Assembly (NCBI GenBank): GCA_900239685.1
Contig: OENT01000346.1
Coordinates: 62,001 to 126,000, forward strand
DNA: 64,000 bases
Direction: 5' to 3'
Origin: Rotaria macrura
Taxonomy: Eukaryota; Rotifera; Eurotatoria; Philodinida; Philodinidae
Position 1 is the stretch's first letter. The number at the start of each line of letters is the position of its first letter. The translations under genes and the position numbers were made by a program. Below the pieces are notes generated by a model, which searched no databases, had not been told where the DNA came from, and was given only the letters and a program-made list of their open reading frames with translations. Positions 1 through 13,095 of this stretch are shown here, piece after piece.

Positions 1-2157
1 TTTCCATCCAGTGTTAAAGTGAGTTGAAAAAAACAAATTTTCCGTTTTAATTTCAAACATTTATTTTTCTATTTTGTCAATAGTATTTTGATTCCGGAAA
101 GTATGCTCTATTTGGTGCGGCATCACATCTTGGTAAAATCTTTTTTGTACGCATGTAATAGAACAAGTTCTTTTTCTTTTCTAATGTCTTTCATCAGGTG
201 GTACTATGCGAATGACAATCAGTCTTGCAGTAATTTTAATCGAAGCTACTGGTAATATTGGACTCGGTCTACCAATTATGATTATGCTAACCGTAGCTAA
301 ACTTACGGGTGATTATTTTAATGAAGTAAGATTACCTAGAAAATAATATGACTTGCATGAAATAAAAGCAATTTATTTATTGAAGGGAATCTTCGATATA
401 CATATTGCTTTACAAAGTTAGTTCATTTATTAGTTTTTGAGAACTTTTTGTTTTTACTGCCTAAGTATTAGGTGTACCATTTCTACCGTGGGAATCTGAA
501 GCATTTGCATCACAACTTTCAGCATTGTAAGTCAACGATAATTATGTTCTTTTTTTTTATTGTTTATAATTATCTATTTGATTCTACTTTCAATAGAAGC
601 ATCATGTCAGCACCAGTAATACAGTTGAAAACTGTTGAAAAAGTTGAGAATATTTATCGAATTTTACGTGCTGAAAGTCATCATGGTTTTCCAGTTGTTG
701 ACCATCATACAGATGATGTATAAATTTTCTTTTCTCAATTTCTATTCTATACATCTCAAAACACTTTCAGATAAATAATCATCGTGGTGGTACATTTCAA
801 GGAATTATTTTACGTCATCAACTTATAACAATGTTAAGAAAACGAGTTCGTTCATAAAAGAAAAAAGTAATACTAATGATTATTGTATAATGATTTCTTT
901 TAGAATTTTATTTCATTGAATGATTGTCTTCGTGATTATTTAACAATGGATGATTTTCGTGAAAGTTATCCACGACATCCATCCATCGAGGTAAATATAA
1001 AAAAACAAAAATTGTTAGAACATTTTCTTAACAGCAATAATATCTGAAACAAAATATAGTTACTAGTGTTTATTACTGATTTATTGAATACACACAAATT
1101 TTTTTATCATCATCTTACCAACTATCGAAGATATGTAATGAGAAATCAATTTATATATTATATGAAGAGTTTATCGATAGAAAATCTATCATCTTATACC
1201 TGTGTGTATTTTCAATCTAGTTTAATTATAATCCTCAAAGTCAATGTAACCTGAGAAAGTTCAATGTGATAAAAAGTTTTCTTCTACACAAAAAATAATT
1301 TCATATTAACCATTGTATATACTTTTCGATATAGTACGAAATTTAGACTTTACTTAAATCGATTCCATATCATGAAAGTCGAGTTTATATCCAGTTTAGC
1401 TGTAATAAGTTTGTACTAGAGCCCTATTGGTGTTATGATTGAAGAGATATTGTCTTATACAGAGTTGTAAAATGTTGACAAATAAAAGTAGATCATAATT
1501 TTTGAAATTGATTGAAAGTATACAGTCTCTACTCACGATAGGTTTTTCTTTCAATTAATTATTGAACGCACCACTATAAAATAAATTCTCCACCTCTATC
1601 CCAGCACTATTTTTCAACGGTGTTCTCCAACTGATTCTAACATAGGAAATCCTATTTAAATGATCGGAAAAAATATTTTAAATTATTTTTGTCATAAATC
1701 TAGACCACTGTTCACAGTTCAGTAGGAGCTCGGTTGGGGTTAACCGAGTAATTTGATGTTTCTAAACTCGTCTGAGATTAATTTTCTCGGATATTAAAAT
1801 TTGAACTAAAAACATGTTTTTCTTATTTAGAGTGTGCATTTAACTAATGAAGAACGAGAACTTTATTGTGATCTACGACCATATATGAATTTAGCTTATA
1901 CAGTTTCACATGTAAATATCAAATGTTGAAAAAGAAATTGTTCTTATTTATTTAATCGAAAAATTTATTTTTATTTCTAGCGTTCAACTCTTCCACGTAT
2001 ATTTTCAATGTTTCGAGGTCTTGGCCTACGTCATTTAGTTGTTGTTAATGATAAAAATGAAGTTGTTGGAATGATTACACGAAAAGATTTAGCTCGTTTT
2101 CGTATGATTCATAAAAAAGGTCATACTTCTATTGAAGAACTTGCTATTTCACACTAG
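1..2157 (+). CDS. CLCN7: ClC-7-type chloride/proton antiporter, C-terminal part (5' end outside window)
   Basis: Partial gene of ten visible exons: 1-18, 84-132, 198-325, 386-416, 472-526, 597-717, 771-845, 904-990, 1831-1911 and 1981-2157 (TAG). They give 273 residues in continuous phase. The protein covers the last membrane helices ([18 protein letters not shown], the helix shared by ClC-6 and ClC-7) and then two cytoplasmic CBS domains, the first around [10 protein letters not shown] and the second around [18 protein letters not shown]. The stretch before CBS1 ending IMSAPV resembles ClC-7 (REVMSTPV) more than ClC-6, and the long ClC-6 insert is absent. ClC-7 is known as a lysosomal 2Cl-/H+ exchanger that needs the beta subunit OSTM1. 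The gating and proton glutamates lie upstream of the window. The first exon (1-18) is inferred from a strong GTGAGT donor and matching phase. Intron 991-1830 is unusually long for this locus. A polyadenylation signal AATAAA lies at 2172-2177. Confidence 0.95.
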
Positions 2158-3328
2158 TCTATATCATGAGCAATAAATTCATATTGTTTTCTGAAATATA
2201 ACGAAACAAAACGAAACATAAATATCAATGTTCTTCAATTTTGTCTTTACTTACTTTTGTTACTATTTTTCTTTTGTGATCATTTCATTACAAGGGTAAT
2301 CATCTGTTTTCTTTTCTTCTTCTTTTTTTACATGGCAATACTTTTTGTATTCAGATAAATTGAACATGTTGAATTTTTTGTATACAATAAAATGCCTTTT
2401 TTATTTTTAAAATACTAAACGGAATACAGATTAAAAATCTTTGATACACACATGCATTTCATTCCCTTTTGTTTCTTTAAATTCTGTTTAAAAAATAAGA
2501 ATGATATTCGAAGTTCAAACGCACTAAAAATATTCTGATTGCAAATTAAATAAACCAAGAATCAAGTAGCTCTGACTGAGGTAAACGAAAATGTATGAGG
2601 GCATTCGTCTTTTTTTTATTCTGGACTCTCTTTATCTATTAGATCACGTCCACGCATCGAATGTTTAAAAAATATGTGGATTCGTAGACTGTCTTTTCAG
2701 AATCATCGGTATTTGACTGGAGCTTAGAATTCAAGTATGATTCCTATGCTATATGACATATTATTAAAATCTAAGATAATAGCTATAACTCTCACAAAGT
2801 TGTGAAACTTTCCTTAACCTTCTACGGTTTTTCCAACTTCTATATTAGTGGGAAAATGTTTAAAAATGGTAATCATTATTGTAAGGTAACAGATGAGATG
2901 GTGTTTTTTCGTGATGAATAACTTTTGCTCTTGTTACACAGTGAATATGCGTAAATGTTTATTCTTCAAAGAGAGTTTCATATAAATTATTTTGAATGTT
3001 TATTTGAAATCCTTGAAACTATTGTAAATTCATGAGTAATCTTTATGCGTCAATTCTAATCATTTAATTTTATCAACGAAAACAAAAACAATATAATTTG
3101 CTAAAGTTGAACGTTCAAATAAATAATAATATGAATTTTTAATAATAATTGATTTGTATAAAAAGAAAATAATTAAATAATATATTTATGTCCTTTTATC
3201 AGAAATAAACTATTTACGTTAAACGTCATACTATTACATTAACGCATTGATGGACAAAATTGATTAGTTTTATTTCATGTTTACGCACAATATTTCGTCT
3301 GCTGATAATATCAATGCATTAAAAAGAA
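2158..3328. other. intergenic, no gene seen
   Basis: AT-rich sequence after the CLCN7 polyadenylation signal. No exon-like open frames with splice sites, repeats or RNA genes were recognised. The last 150 bases presumably hold the 5' region of the orphan ORF at 3329. Confidence 0.5.
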
Positions 3329-3790
3329 ATGATATTGAATATACGGCTACTAAATAAATCGTTTGATTCATATTCAACTTTTTCTATCAACAAGAACATG
3401 TTTCATTTTTTCCATTGGACATTGAGTGCTCCAAATGAGAATTGGACGGGCGTCACCGAAGGAAATGAATATATCGAAATATGTATTCAAAATTTAGATG
3501 GACCTCGAAAAACAAGTTATTATAAAATTCCAATTTTTAAACCAGGTCAATCGATTAAATCACTAAAAGTTCATTTATTATATAAAAGATCTGATTGTTT
3601 CAAAACATCTGAATACATTGTGGTTAGTATGAGAATTTTACGCGGCCGAGAAAGACAACTTGTATTTGCAGACGATTTCATTCTATTGGCAAATTATTAC
3701 AACGATCAATGTATTATTAGTATACCAATCTATCGTATGTGGCATTACGATAATTACTATCGAATGTATTGGGCTAAAATATTTTCATAA
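3329..3790 (+). CDS. orphan single-exon protein, 153 residues
   Basis: An intronless frame from ATG 3329 to TAA 3790, long for this AT-rich sequence. I do not recognise the family. The composition is protein-like and soluble: aromatic-rich, with a WTGVTEGNEYIEICIQNLDG stretch, a lysine-rich middle and a tyrosine-rich end (YRMWHYDNYYRMYW). There is no obvious signal peptide or membrane segment. A second in-frame ATG at 3398 (before FHFFHWTLSAP) could be the real start, because the first 23 residues look less constrained. A polyadenylation signal AATAAA sits at 3854-3859, about 65 bases after the stop, which supports a transcribed gene. It could be a lineage-specific gene or a last exon whose upstream exons I could not find. 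Confidence 0.5.
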   Translation: MILNIRLLNKSFDSYSTFSINKNMFHFFHWTLSAPNENWTGVTEGNEYIEICIQNLDGPRKTSYYKIPIFKPGQSIKSLKVHLLYKRSDCFKTSEYIVVSMRILRGRERQLVFADDFILLANYYNDQCIISIPIYRMWHYDNYYRMYWAKIFS

Positions 3791-6700
3791 AACTTCACAG
3801 AACTGTGAATATTTCAAGTTTATTCATTTTTTTACATACTGAAATTGCGTAAAAATAAAAAGTTCAATAGATATTAGGATTTTGAACTAATCAGTTTCTA
3901 TCTCAAAGAATGTTCAAATATGAATTCTTTTGTAAAACTCGTTAGAGAAAAAAAAAGAATGCATTAGTTATATACTATGAGAGAGACGAGCACAAGCTCT
4001 TTCTTGCTGTTGTTTTTGTAATAGTGAAATGGATGAAACGTTGAATTTCATGGAAAATTTCAAAACCGCCAGTCTGTACATTTGATAGATCTTAAGTTAG
4101 TGATGTTGGTTCAATTTTATTTTCGTTGATAATAAGGGTTACATAAAACTGAAATTTATATACGTACACAATAACGATACGATACATAGGAGAGAAATTT
4201 TCTATCTATGAGAATCGAATCTATAATTTTCTTCAATGAAATATAAAACAAACTTGTGATACATTATGAATAGAAAAATTTTCTGATACATGTTTTTTTA
4301 AAATTTTCACCAACTTATTATAGCTGATGCCGTGTGTAATAGGCTAGCTATTAAATAGAAATAAATATTCAGGAGAATACATTCCAACAATCGTATTGTA
4401 TACGAATCCGAACAGTTCTTATGCACGTAATTTTCTATAGAAACCAATAAAAATCTTGTAGAAACCTGAGAAATATGGTGCTAGTCGAATTCCTCGTGTT
4501 GGAATCTGATTAGATTCTGCGCATTCATTTCGACATGATCCATCAAGTTGCTCTGATCGAACCCGAGTGTTGGCATCAAATACTAATTGATACTCAAATA
4601 ATTAAATAGGTTTCAACAGTCGATTCCTATCAGATTCTGTTGAATTCCGTCACCTCAAAAGTAAGCTAGTGCATCTAAATGAATCCCTGACAACAGTACA
4701 GTAGATGAATACTATTTTATGTCTGTAATTCATCTTGTTGTCAGGCGTTATAGTACCATCTGTCAATCATGCTAATGCATAGATGAATGATTACTCAAGT
4801 ATTATGAACTGCAAAAGACAATATTTGTGCACATTTTTTAAATAGACATGAATTAACAAAAAAGGAACGGTTCTTTTACTATATACTCGAATTTGTATCG
4901 CGATTCCTTGATCTATATATAACCAATAAAAAGAAATTCATCAGTGTTCGTTTTTCATGATAGAAGATAATTGAAGAGTTTAAACCTTTTCAGATAAATG
5001 ACCATGACTTATTCTCATTGCTGTACAATTATTCAATCCGAAGTTGAAACATCAAAGATGAACTGCACAGGTTCAGTAATAACTTAGTCGCATCATGAGT
5101 TATGATTCAAATCATTAATAAAATTCGTTTTGTTATTAGTCGATATATTTTATTTAGTTTGTATTAAAAAGTACAATTTTTATTGGATGATTGTAGATTC
5201 CGCGTACTTATCGAAAAGAAAATTAACAATAAAATAATTAATATAATAAAGCTATTTTTTTAAAATTGTGTACGTACAAAAAAAACTTACATAATGATTA
5301 TATTCTTAAATTATCATCAATAGCTCGAGTCGATTTCTTGCCGCAATGTGTATGTCAATTCAATGATTATGATGAAAGTTAAAACAGAATTTAATATTTG
5401 CCAAAATTCACAGTTGAAAACTAGTCTCAGTTTGAGATTACTTGAGAAAAGTATAATTATTGAAGATAGACACTTCGAATGTTCATCATTTTCGAAAACG
5501 AAAACAGCTGAGAGTATAAGAATTTAAATCAATCCGATAAATTTCTTGACATTATTGTTGAATAGTTCATGAAACAATAAGAGAACAAACTGTTGCATAA
5601 TCTGTTTAAATAAAACTTAAGTTAATTTGGATACTTAATAGCATGTTGACTGAGTAATCGAAGGTGAAAGCTTTGACAGAGTTTTCAAAAACTAAATGTC
5701 ATCATGCTCTCATAAATAATCAAGGTATGGTATGATTTATCGAGTCTTCATAACCTGGGGTGCTGCTAGCGAACTATCCAACGAGAAATTCTCATAACAA
5801 CATCCTGTATATAAAGATTTTCTCGAGAAAAATCGATTGCGTTAATCTTGATTTTTCTTGTTCAAAATTCTCACCAAGGATACAAATGATAAATATTCTT
5901 GAATGAGTTCAATAAAATTAAGCGTTATTTAATAAGAAAAATGTAACAATGGTTTAAAGTATTAAGAAATAAACTACAAGTTGTGTGCATCTAAAAAGTA
6001 TAGCTGCTTAACGATGGTCGATTAGATCAGATCATCGTATATGACATAATCTCCACTACACCCCTAGCAGGAAAATTCGTTCCCAGATGTAGATTGTAAA
6101 ACTTAAATTGAAGTTGACTTCAGCAAGAATTATCTATAAGCAAGGTTTTTCTATGTGAGAATTGTCTTGTATTCAGAAGTAAGCACATCACATTTGTCGA
6201 TATTTTATTTATACTAACGGATATCTCTGAAAACTATGTCAAGGACAAAGAAGGAAATACTATAGAATTAATTCTCATCGCAACAAGTTTCAAGTCTTCT
6301 TCCTACGAAAAATTTTCACCGTGTCGATCAATAAAAAAGAATACGTCGAACATGAAGTATTCATAAGTAGAAATTATTTCAATTTTTGCAATCAGTTTAT
6401 TTCAAGATAATATCAAGTAATCATATTGATGTAACATCATTTAAACTAAATAAGATATCACTACAAATTGTGTATGATAGTTTAGAAATAGATGCGTCCT
6501 ATCAAAATGCACTGATTGCGGTGTAAGATATTTATGAAATTTATATCTTGTTTAGATAGAGTCACGTGTCTCGACATATGCACACTTTTAATGATATCAT
6601 GTGGTGCGTAGGTATAGTCTGTTTTTTTTCTCATAAATAACTAATTTCTACAGTATTCTTTTATCACAATGAGAATGTATTGTATCTTAAAACAAAACTA

Positions 6701-8356
6701 ATATACTAAAGGTTCACTTGACAATTGGACTGAAAAAGGAATTCTCAAACTGTATTCTAAGATATTTTCGAAGTTTTAACCAATGATTCATTCAGTCATA
6801 GAACCATTTCTAATAGATCTCATATGACATGAAACGAGATTATGTATGTGTATTACTACATGAGTGCACCAACCATTTCAACATTTTAACAATGTCCATG
6901 ATTCGAGGCTACAAATCATATCTTCTTCCGATGAATTCACACTATGTAAAATTTTCTTTTTTTTTTAAATAACAGAAAAAATAGATTTTCGTGTTTTAAA
7001 AGTCTTATAGTTTTCGAAAAGTGAATTTTTCATAGTAATTTCTGTAATATTGTCAGATGATGATGATGGTATTGTAGCTTTTGAGAATGATGCATAAAGA
7101 TCGTTTGAGAGACATTAATATTGTTGAATTAAATTGTATTCGAATTTAAAGAGTAACACTGACATTAATCATATAGATACTTAAACAGAGAAAAAAAGCA
7201 AGAAAATCTCGAAATGTCTAAGAAGGATTAAAAAAATAGAGAAATATGTTCTTGGGTATCCTAGATGATCGGTAAACATAGTTCAAGATTTCCGAGCAAC
7301 ATCTGTTTCAACAAAAAGGAAGTGTTGAAGACCTTCAAGTTGGGAGAACATCTTAGAAATGTCTAGAATCGTCCAATACTAGAGAATAAATATCAGAATG
7401 AAATAGGCACAATTTATTGTTTTGATTTGATGATATAGTAACGTAAGAGTTCAACTGACAAAAAAAACATTCATTACGAGTCCATTCACTTGGACTGAAG
7501 AAAACAGCTCGTCGAGAATTACTGTTTCGTTAGAAGAAAGTTTTGTTTTCAAAAGTTGTCTTGATCTATTCATATTGTAGAATATTTAAAAACTCAACTA
7601 TCCGAAAAAAGTTTTGTCTCAACATTCGTAACTCTTATCGCTGAAATTAATAGAAATCAATTCTTCTTTTCAATTATTATTTGTACAGGCATGAACAGAG
7701 TTCAGTGGAAAGACCAAAAAGGTGTCCTGTTCCACAAACTCTGACACCTCTTGTCCAATCCCGGGACAGGATTTTGCCATGTCCCGCAGAGCTCTGGGTG
7801 TGAGTCCCACAATTAGTACTTAACTTTTAGTGTCGTTTTAATATTGGTAATCAGGTATGCATAAATATTTACTAACAGCGTATAGGCAAACTTCATCACT
7901 CAATGCGTGCATTACTTGAAAGATTTGATCTCATCGGACAATACAAGCAAATTTTAAGATTAACTCTCCAAACACGAATAGAAACAAACTCAGAAATTCT
8001 AAAACGATCGGATGCAACAGACTTCGTAGGTTTCATAGTTCGTTGTAAACTTTGACTACGTTCCATCGTATCAAGTTTGCCATGTGTACACATCTTCTTA
8101 GCGAATTCAACTTGACAAAATCAATTTCGTGTTTCCTCCTACTTCTGTATGTTTGTGTCGCAACATCTGCATACAACAGTTGGTTTCTTCTTTTGTTTTT
8201 TTCGTACTCTCTCATCATCGTTCGTTTGTTCAATGTATTCAATCACAACGTGAACCAATCGTTATTTAGCAGCACATACTCATCAAACATTGATGGATAA
8301 ATGGCAGGTGACTAAAGTTTACAACTTTTTTTTTCATTCAACGAAGAATATCGGCC
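3791..8356. other. long intergenic stretch without recognised genes
   Basis: About 4.5 kb, AT-rich and dense in stop codons on both strands. The only structure seen is a GC-richer patch near 7700-7830, listed separately. Short frames at 7896-8300 on both strands overlap each other and have no splice context or family resemblance. Nothing else supports a gene. Confidence 0.5.
7735..7820. repeat. GC-rich patch with nested hairpins
   Basis: A local GC-rich block in AT-rich surroundings. CGGGAC near 7752 is repeated in inverted orientation as GTCCCG near 7771. The phrase GGGTGTGAGTCCCAC near 7796-7810 is loosely like a tRNA T-arm (GGTTCGANTCC), but no acceptor stem or anticodon arm can be drawn around it. 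It may be a decayed SINE or other repeat. I assign no function. Confidence 0.3.
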
Positions 8357-11300
8357 ATGCAACTTTTATTGACGTTTATCCTTGCATATTCAATTACTAT
8401 TCTATCTGCTCAATCATATGTTGATGATCTTCTGTACGATATTCACTATCAAAATCATTTCAATCCTTATATATATCGACCACCACCTATTTTTCATGTA
8501 GAATGATTTATCTGTAATCATAGATTTTTATTTCTTTTCGAGTATTCTTTTGAAGGTCGATCGGCATACTCAATATGGTTATGTAAGAGGTACAAGCTAT
8601 CATGTTGAGTCACAAGATTCATTTTATCCAAAGTATATTAGCGTGTTTCTTGGAATTCCTTATGGTAGACCACCTGGTAAGAAGAAAAATGTTCAAGTTT
8701 TATTTAAATATTGTTTTTCTTTTTTGTTTAGTCGGTCTCTATCGATTTCAAGTAATGCTTAGTTTCCAGAAATACACTTATTGAAATATAATTATGTGTA
8801 TATGATTTATTTTCTTTTTGCTAAGCCTCCACTACCACCTGATCCATGGGATACGAAATTTTTGATATACGATGCCACACATTACCGTCCATCATGTTTA
8901 CAACCAGCAGATGAACAAGAAAAAATTCGTCAATATATTCCACATTTTCCTCCGTCAAATTTTAGCGAAGATTGTCTATATTTAAATATATTTACACCCA
9001 ATGTAATCGATGGCATTCTTTATTAGAACAAAAGATTACAGATCAACATGTTTTTCTTTTCATTAATAGAGAACTGACCGGTATATGCCAAAATTACCAG
9101 TGATGGTATTTATACATGGTGGAGATTTTATTGGAGGAAGTTCACAAATCTACAATGGGTTTGTTTTAGCACAACGAAATGTAGTTGTAGTGACGTTTAA
9201 CTATCGACTTGGACCATTAGGTATAGATTTAATGAATGTATAAGCAAGAAGAAAAAATGATTTTACACTAATCATTTCAAGGTTTCTTGAGTACAAAAAC
9301 ATTGAACGGTCGAGGAAACTACGGACTCTACGATCAACGCTTGGCACTAAAATTCATTTACGATAATATACGAGAATTCAATGGTGATCCAGAAAATATA
9401 ACTGTTATTGGTCATGAAGCTGGAGCAGCTAGTATTGGCCTACATTTATTATCTCAAAATTCACCACGTATGTTTAACAAAAGAATCTTCATTTGAGATA
9501 ATGACCTTCTATGTATTTAAGTTTATTTCCGTCGTGCTGTTATGATGAGTGGTAGTGATTTATGTAAATGGTCAACTATTGCAGATGAACATTATCCGCT
9601 TGAACAAGCAAGATTTTTAGCAAGACGTTTGACATGCAACGATAGAAACATTGATGTTCTACTTGATTGTTTAAGACAACGCAACGGACTAGACATTATA
9701 AACTCTGCTAAACATGTTTGGGTTAGAAGAATGAAAGAATTAACGTTTTTCATAAGTAAATTAATTTTATCCATTGGATCTCTCTAGTTTCCAGATGAAT
9801 ATGGTGGTCATCCGTGGCGTCCTACGATTGAATCATTTACAGATGATTCTATTCCACCAATTTTCACACGGCAGCCTATTGAACTTCGTCGTTTAGGATT
9901 ATTTGCCAATGTATCCGTTATACTAGGTACTACAAGTGATGATGGTGCTATTCATTTAGCTCAACAATCAATTAATTTAGCAGTGATTGATAGAGGCCTT
10001 TCACAATATGATCAACATGCTTATTTAAATTCATTTGTTAATCGTCGTATACAAGAACGATACAGTTTTCATAGACAAACATTCGCATATGAATATGCTG
10101 AAACTGATTATGTTTTACCTCAAGGGTAAGAATGAATCTAATATACTACTTAGACTATTTAAATACGAATATTACACATTGAATTTTTTCATCAATGATC
10201 GAACATGGATATAGTAGAATTTGAGAGAGCAGAACAGAGAATAAAGACATGCAGTACGTAAAAATGTGTTCCGAATCAACGGATGCGATAAGTAATATAT
10301 TAAAACAATCGATAGGATTGAAGGAAATAAATTTATCATACGATAGTGATCGTTAAGATTAGAATTCGATATTTTAAAATATGGTACGAAAAACTTGACA
10401 ATTATTCATGAAAAAGCATTCTAAAAACAAAAGGAATTCAATCGTATCTCATCTGAACATATAGAATAGCCTCTTCTTTCAAATCGTATGTACATAGATC
10501 TGCTTTGCCAAGATTTCGAAGAGCTCGATGAGTAAAGTAATGTGCGCATCAACTATACTCATATAAAGTCGTACTAAACAATAACGAATCATCGTATATA
10601 TGGGTTTTAAAATCTTCAGATAATAGTTTATCAAATAAACTGTGTGAAACGAAGAATTAGCAAAAAAAAATAATTTTAAATCAAATACAAATAGACGAAA
10701 TAAAACCGCTCCACCGACATCGATTGAGCTTGATAGATAGATAGAAAGAAAGAAAATCATGTTTCAATAGAATGGAATATTGAAAACAAAAGTTTCGATC
10801 ATCATGAGAATACTGTTTGCTTTTCGATTTCTAAGAGAAGTTTTTCGTCGAATAAACTGAAAGGTTATGTTGAATATATTTTCAATATTTTTTATCGGAT
10901 CAGAATATGCAATCGCTTCGATCAACTAACTAGTGATTGATCATAAGATAACATATGTGTAAATTTCTTCAAATCGAACAATTTAACGGATAACAGCTCG
11001 ATCAAAGTTTTATATTCTTATAAAATAGATCAATCTTTCTCAATAACTTAAGCAAGTATTCAAACAGATTTCTCTTCTATTGTAAAAGACAATTATTATT
11101 GGTTTATTTAATAATATTGTTTTCAAGTGCTTATTAAACATATATATATATATACATATGTGTTCCATTTTAGAACTGATATGTATCTTGACGAGGAAGG
11201 CATAGCAACAGTTTTAAAATATAAATATGCACATTGGCCTCAACCAGATAATATGACCATGTTACGTCAACGTTTAATAGATCTTCATTCTGATGAACAT

Positions 11301-12162
11301 ACGACAGCATGTGTTGCCGATGCTGCAAGATTTCATGCTCGACATACATTTAATTCAACCTATATGTACGTATTTGCTTATCATTCATTAACAAGTGTAT
11401 ATCCAATGTGGATGGGTGCACCGCGTAGTAGTGAACTTGATTATCTATTTGGATTTCCGTTTATCAATGAGTCACAATGGATGCCTTGGCATGGCATACA
11501 AAAACGACAGATATTTACATATGTTGATGAAGAGATATCGAATTATACAATGCAATTATTTGTTAATTTTGCACGCTACGGGTATGTATAATGAACGAAA
11601 ATGATCTATTTTTCTTTTCGAATCGAAATGTTGCCTAAATTACCTATGCAGAGAACCAACACCGGGTGGATTTCTTCGTGAATATACACCGCCATCATTA
11701 GAACGTCCATCAGGTTTAATTCATTCTCCACCTGGCTATGCGATTCGTCTTAACGTAGCATGGTTACCACAATTGGTACAAAATATGACTTATTTACTGA
11801 TTGATCGTTATCCATCTTTACAAACGAATTATAGATTTGATTCAGCTGGATTCTGGTCGGAATATTGGCATGCAGCATTTCAACGTCGATTGAGTAAGTT
11901 CGTTAAAAGTATTTTATTTATGTTGCATTGTTCTATTTGAATAGCACCAATTCCAACAAAATATTATAAGCATGCAATTATGAATCATCGAGATACAACA
12001 ATTTTAATGTTTTTCTTTATGAGTGGTTTAATCTTATCACTTATTGTATTAATTATTCTTTGTGGTATACTATTCGTACGTGTTCGAAGCGAAACAAATA
12101 AAAGTGTGAACATAAAAAGAAACTGTAGTAGAAAGGAGACAAAATTAGAAAATATCGAATAG
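8357..12162 (+). CDS. cholinesterase-like adhesion molecule (carboxylesterase fold, single-pass membrane, triad substituted)
   Basis: Eleven exons (8357-8497, 8556-8676, 8732-8751, 8826-9002, 9070-9220, 9282-9467, 9522-9721, 9788-10125, 11174-11581, 11652-11893, 11945-12162) encode 733 residues in continuous phase. A hydrophobic signal peptide ([16 protein letters not shown]) is followed by the carboxylesterase type-B fold: [30 protein letters not shown] (oxyanion loop kept) and FNYRLGPLG. The nucleophile elbow reads GHEAGAAS, with Glu249 where esterases have Ser. The acid position is Asp384 (TSDDG for NKDEG), and Arg529 replaces the catalytic His (MGAPRSSE for MGVMHGYE). Near the C-terminus a hydrophobic helix (about 680-707) precedes a short basic tail. 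This layout fits the non-enzymatic neuroligin/gliotactin/neurotactin group, so cell adhesion is inferred. The third exon is only 20 nt, and intron 10126-11173 is about 1 kb. AATAAA lies at 12403-12408. I cannot assign a precise orthologue. Confidence 0.93.
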
Positions 12163-12839
12163 ATCAATTGTGATGTTCATACTGTCTATATTTGACTTAG
12201 TTGATATACACTTGAAAATTCCATACCATTCGTTTTCTCTACAGTTAGATAAATACATATACATACATATGTTGTTTTTTTTAATTGAATCTCTCCTTCC
12301 ATTATGGCCATTTTACAGCCACATCTTGTTTTTTTTATTTGATTAAATTTGTTCATAATTTTTGCTTTGATCTACACTTGTTTGTACTTTTATTTTTGTT
12401 GAAATAAACATTCAATATAGCGTAAGACTTTCGACAAAATAACATCAAAAGATTACTTTTCTTTCTAAAAAAAAAGAATAATTGCAAATCAACTATTACG
12501 ATTAAAACACACACTCAACACTATATCTATACTAGTTCATAATAAAAATCTACTGAAAATATAATCAATCGAAAATATCGAAAATAAATCACATTACAAA
12601 TTTAACTAAAATAAAATCTCAATTGTAGACATTAAATCAATAGAATTTGGAAGAAAATAGAAAATGTTGGAAATCCATCGAATCAGTAAAATATATCTTG
12701 TGTGACAGAAAACTTTCGCGAACCATACCGTGCCGATTCGTTCTTCATCCCATACGAATTTTCCAACTCAGAAAATAGACAAATTCTTAAAACTTTGTCA
12801 AAATTATGTATATGATTCTATCCAGGTTCATTGATACAG
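12163..12839. other. 3' flank of the cholinesterase-like gene, otherwise empty
   Basis: Holds the probable 3' UTR with AATAAA at 12403-12408. The rest is AT-rich with no coding frames or repeats that I can support. Confidence 0.5.
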
Positions 12840-13095
12840 TTACCCGTATTGTTACTGTAACTTAGCCGTTTACGTGCCGTATTCAGTCGTAAAGTGCCCG
12901 TGTTGCCCTGTAATATCGGGCACAGTAATACGGTTCCGTATTACGATGTCGTATTAGCAATGTATAGAGTGTATAGCCTCACTGCAATACTGCTGGTATT
13001 TCTGCACCAGGTATTACTGCCTAGTTACGGCACGTTTAGATGTCGTATACTGACCGTATCGTTCGGACCGGGTACTGTCTCGGGTATGTATTGGG
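12840..13095. repeat. GC-richer island of degenerate CCGTATT/GTAATAC words with hairpins
   Basis: This block has far more GC than its flanks and is built from variations of CCGTATT and its complement (for example at 12844, 12877, 12936 and around 13015-13060). It contains a perfect hairpin, GTAATACGG-TT-CCGTATTAC (12925-12944), and a second stem, GTGCCCG with CGGGCAC, enclosing about 17 bases just upstream. The frame 12894-13205 runs through it, but the biased word use makes a real protein unlikely. It could be a decayed foldback element or an unusual satellite. I do not recognise it. Confidence 0.4.

Noticed and set aside
4480..4660. Repeated GATTAGATTCTG-like phrases and a GGGTTCGATC phrase (minus strand)
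   Set aside because: Looked for a tRNA T-arm; no cloverleaf could be built, and the repeats are short and imperfect.
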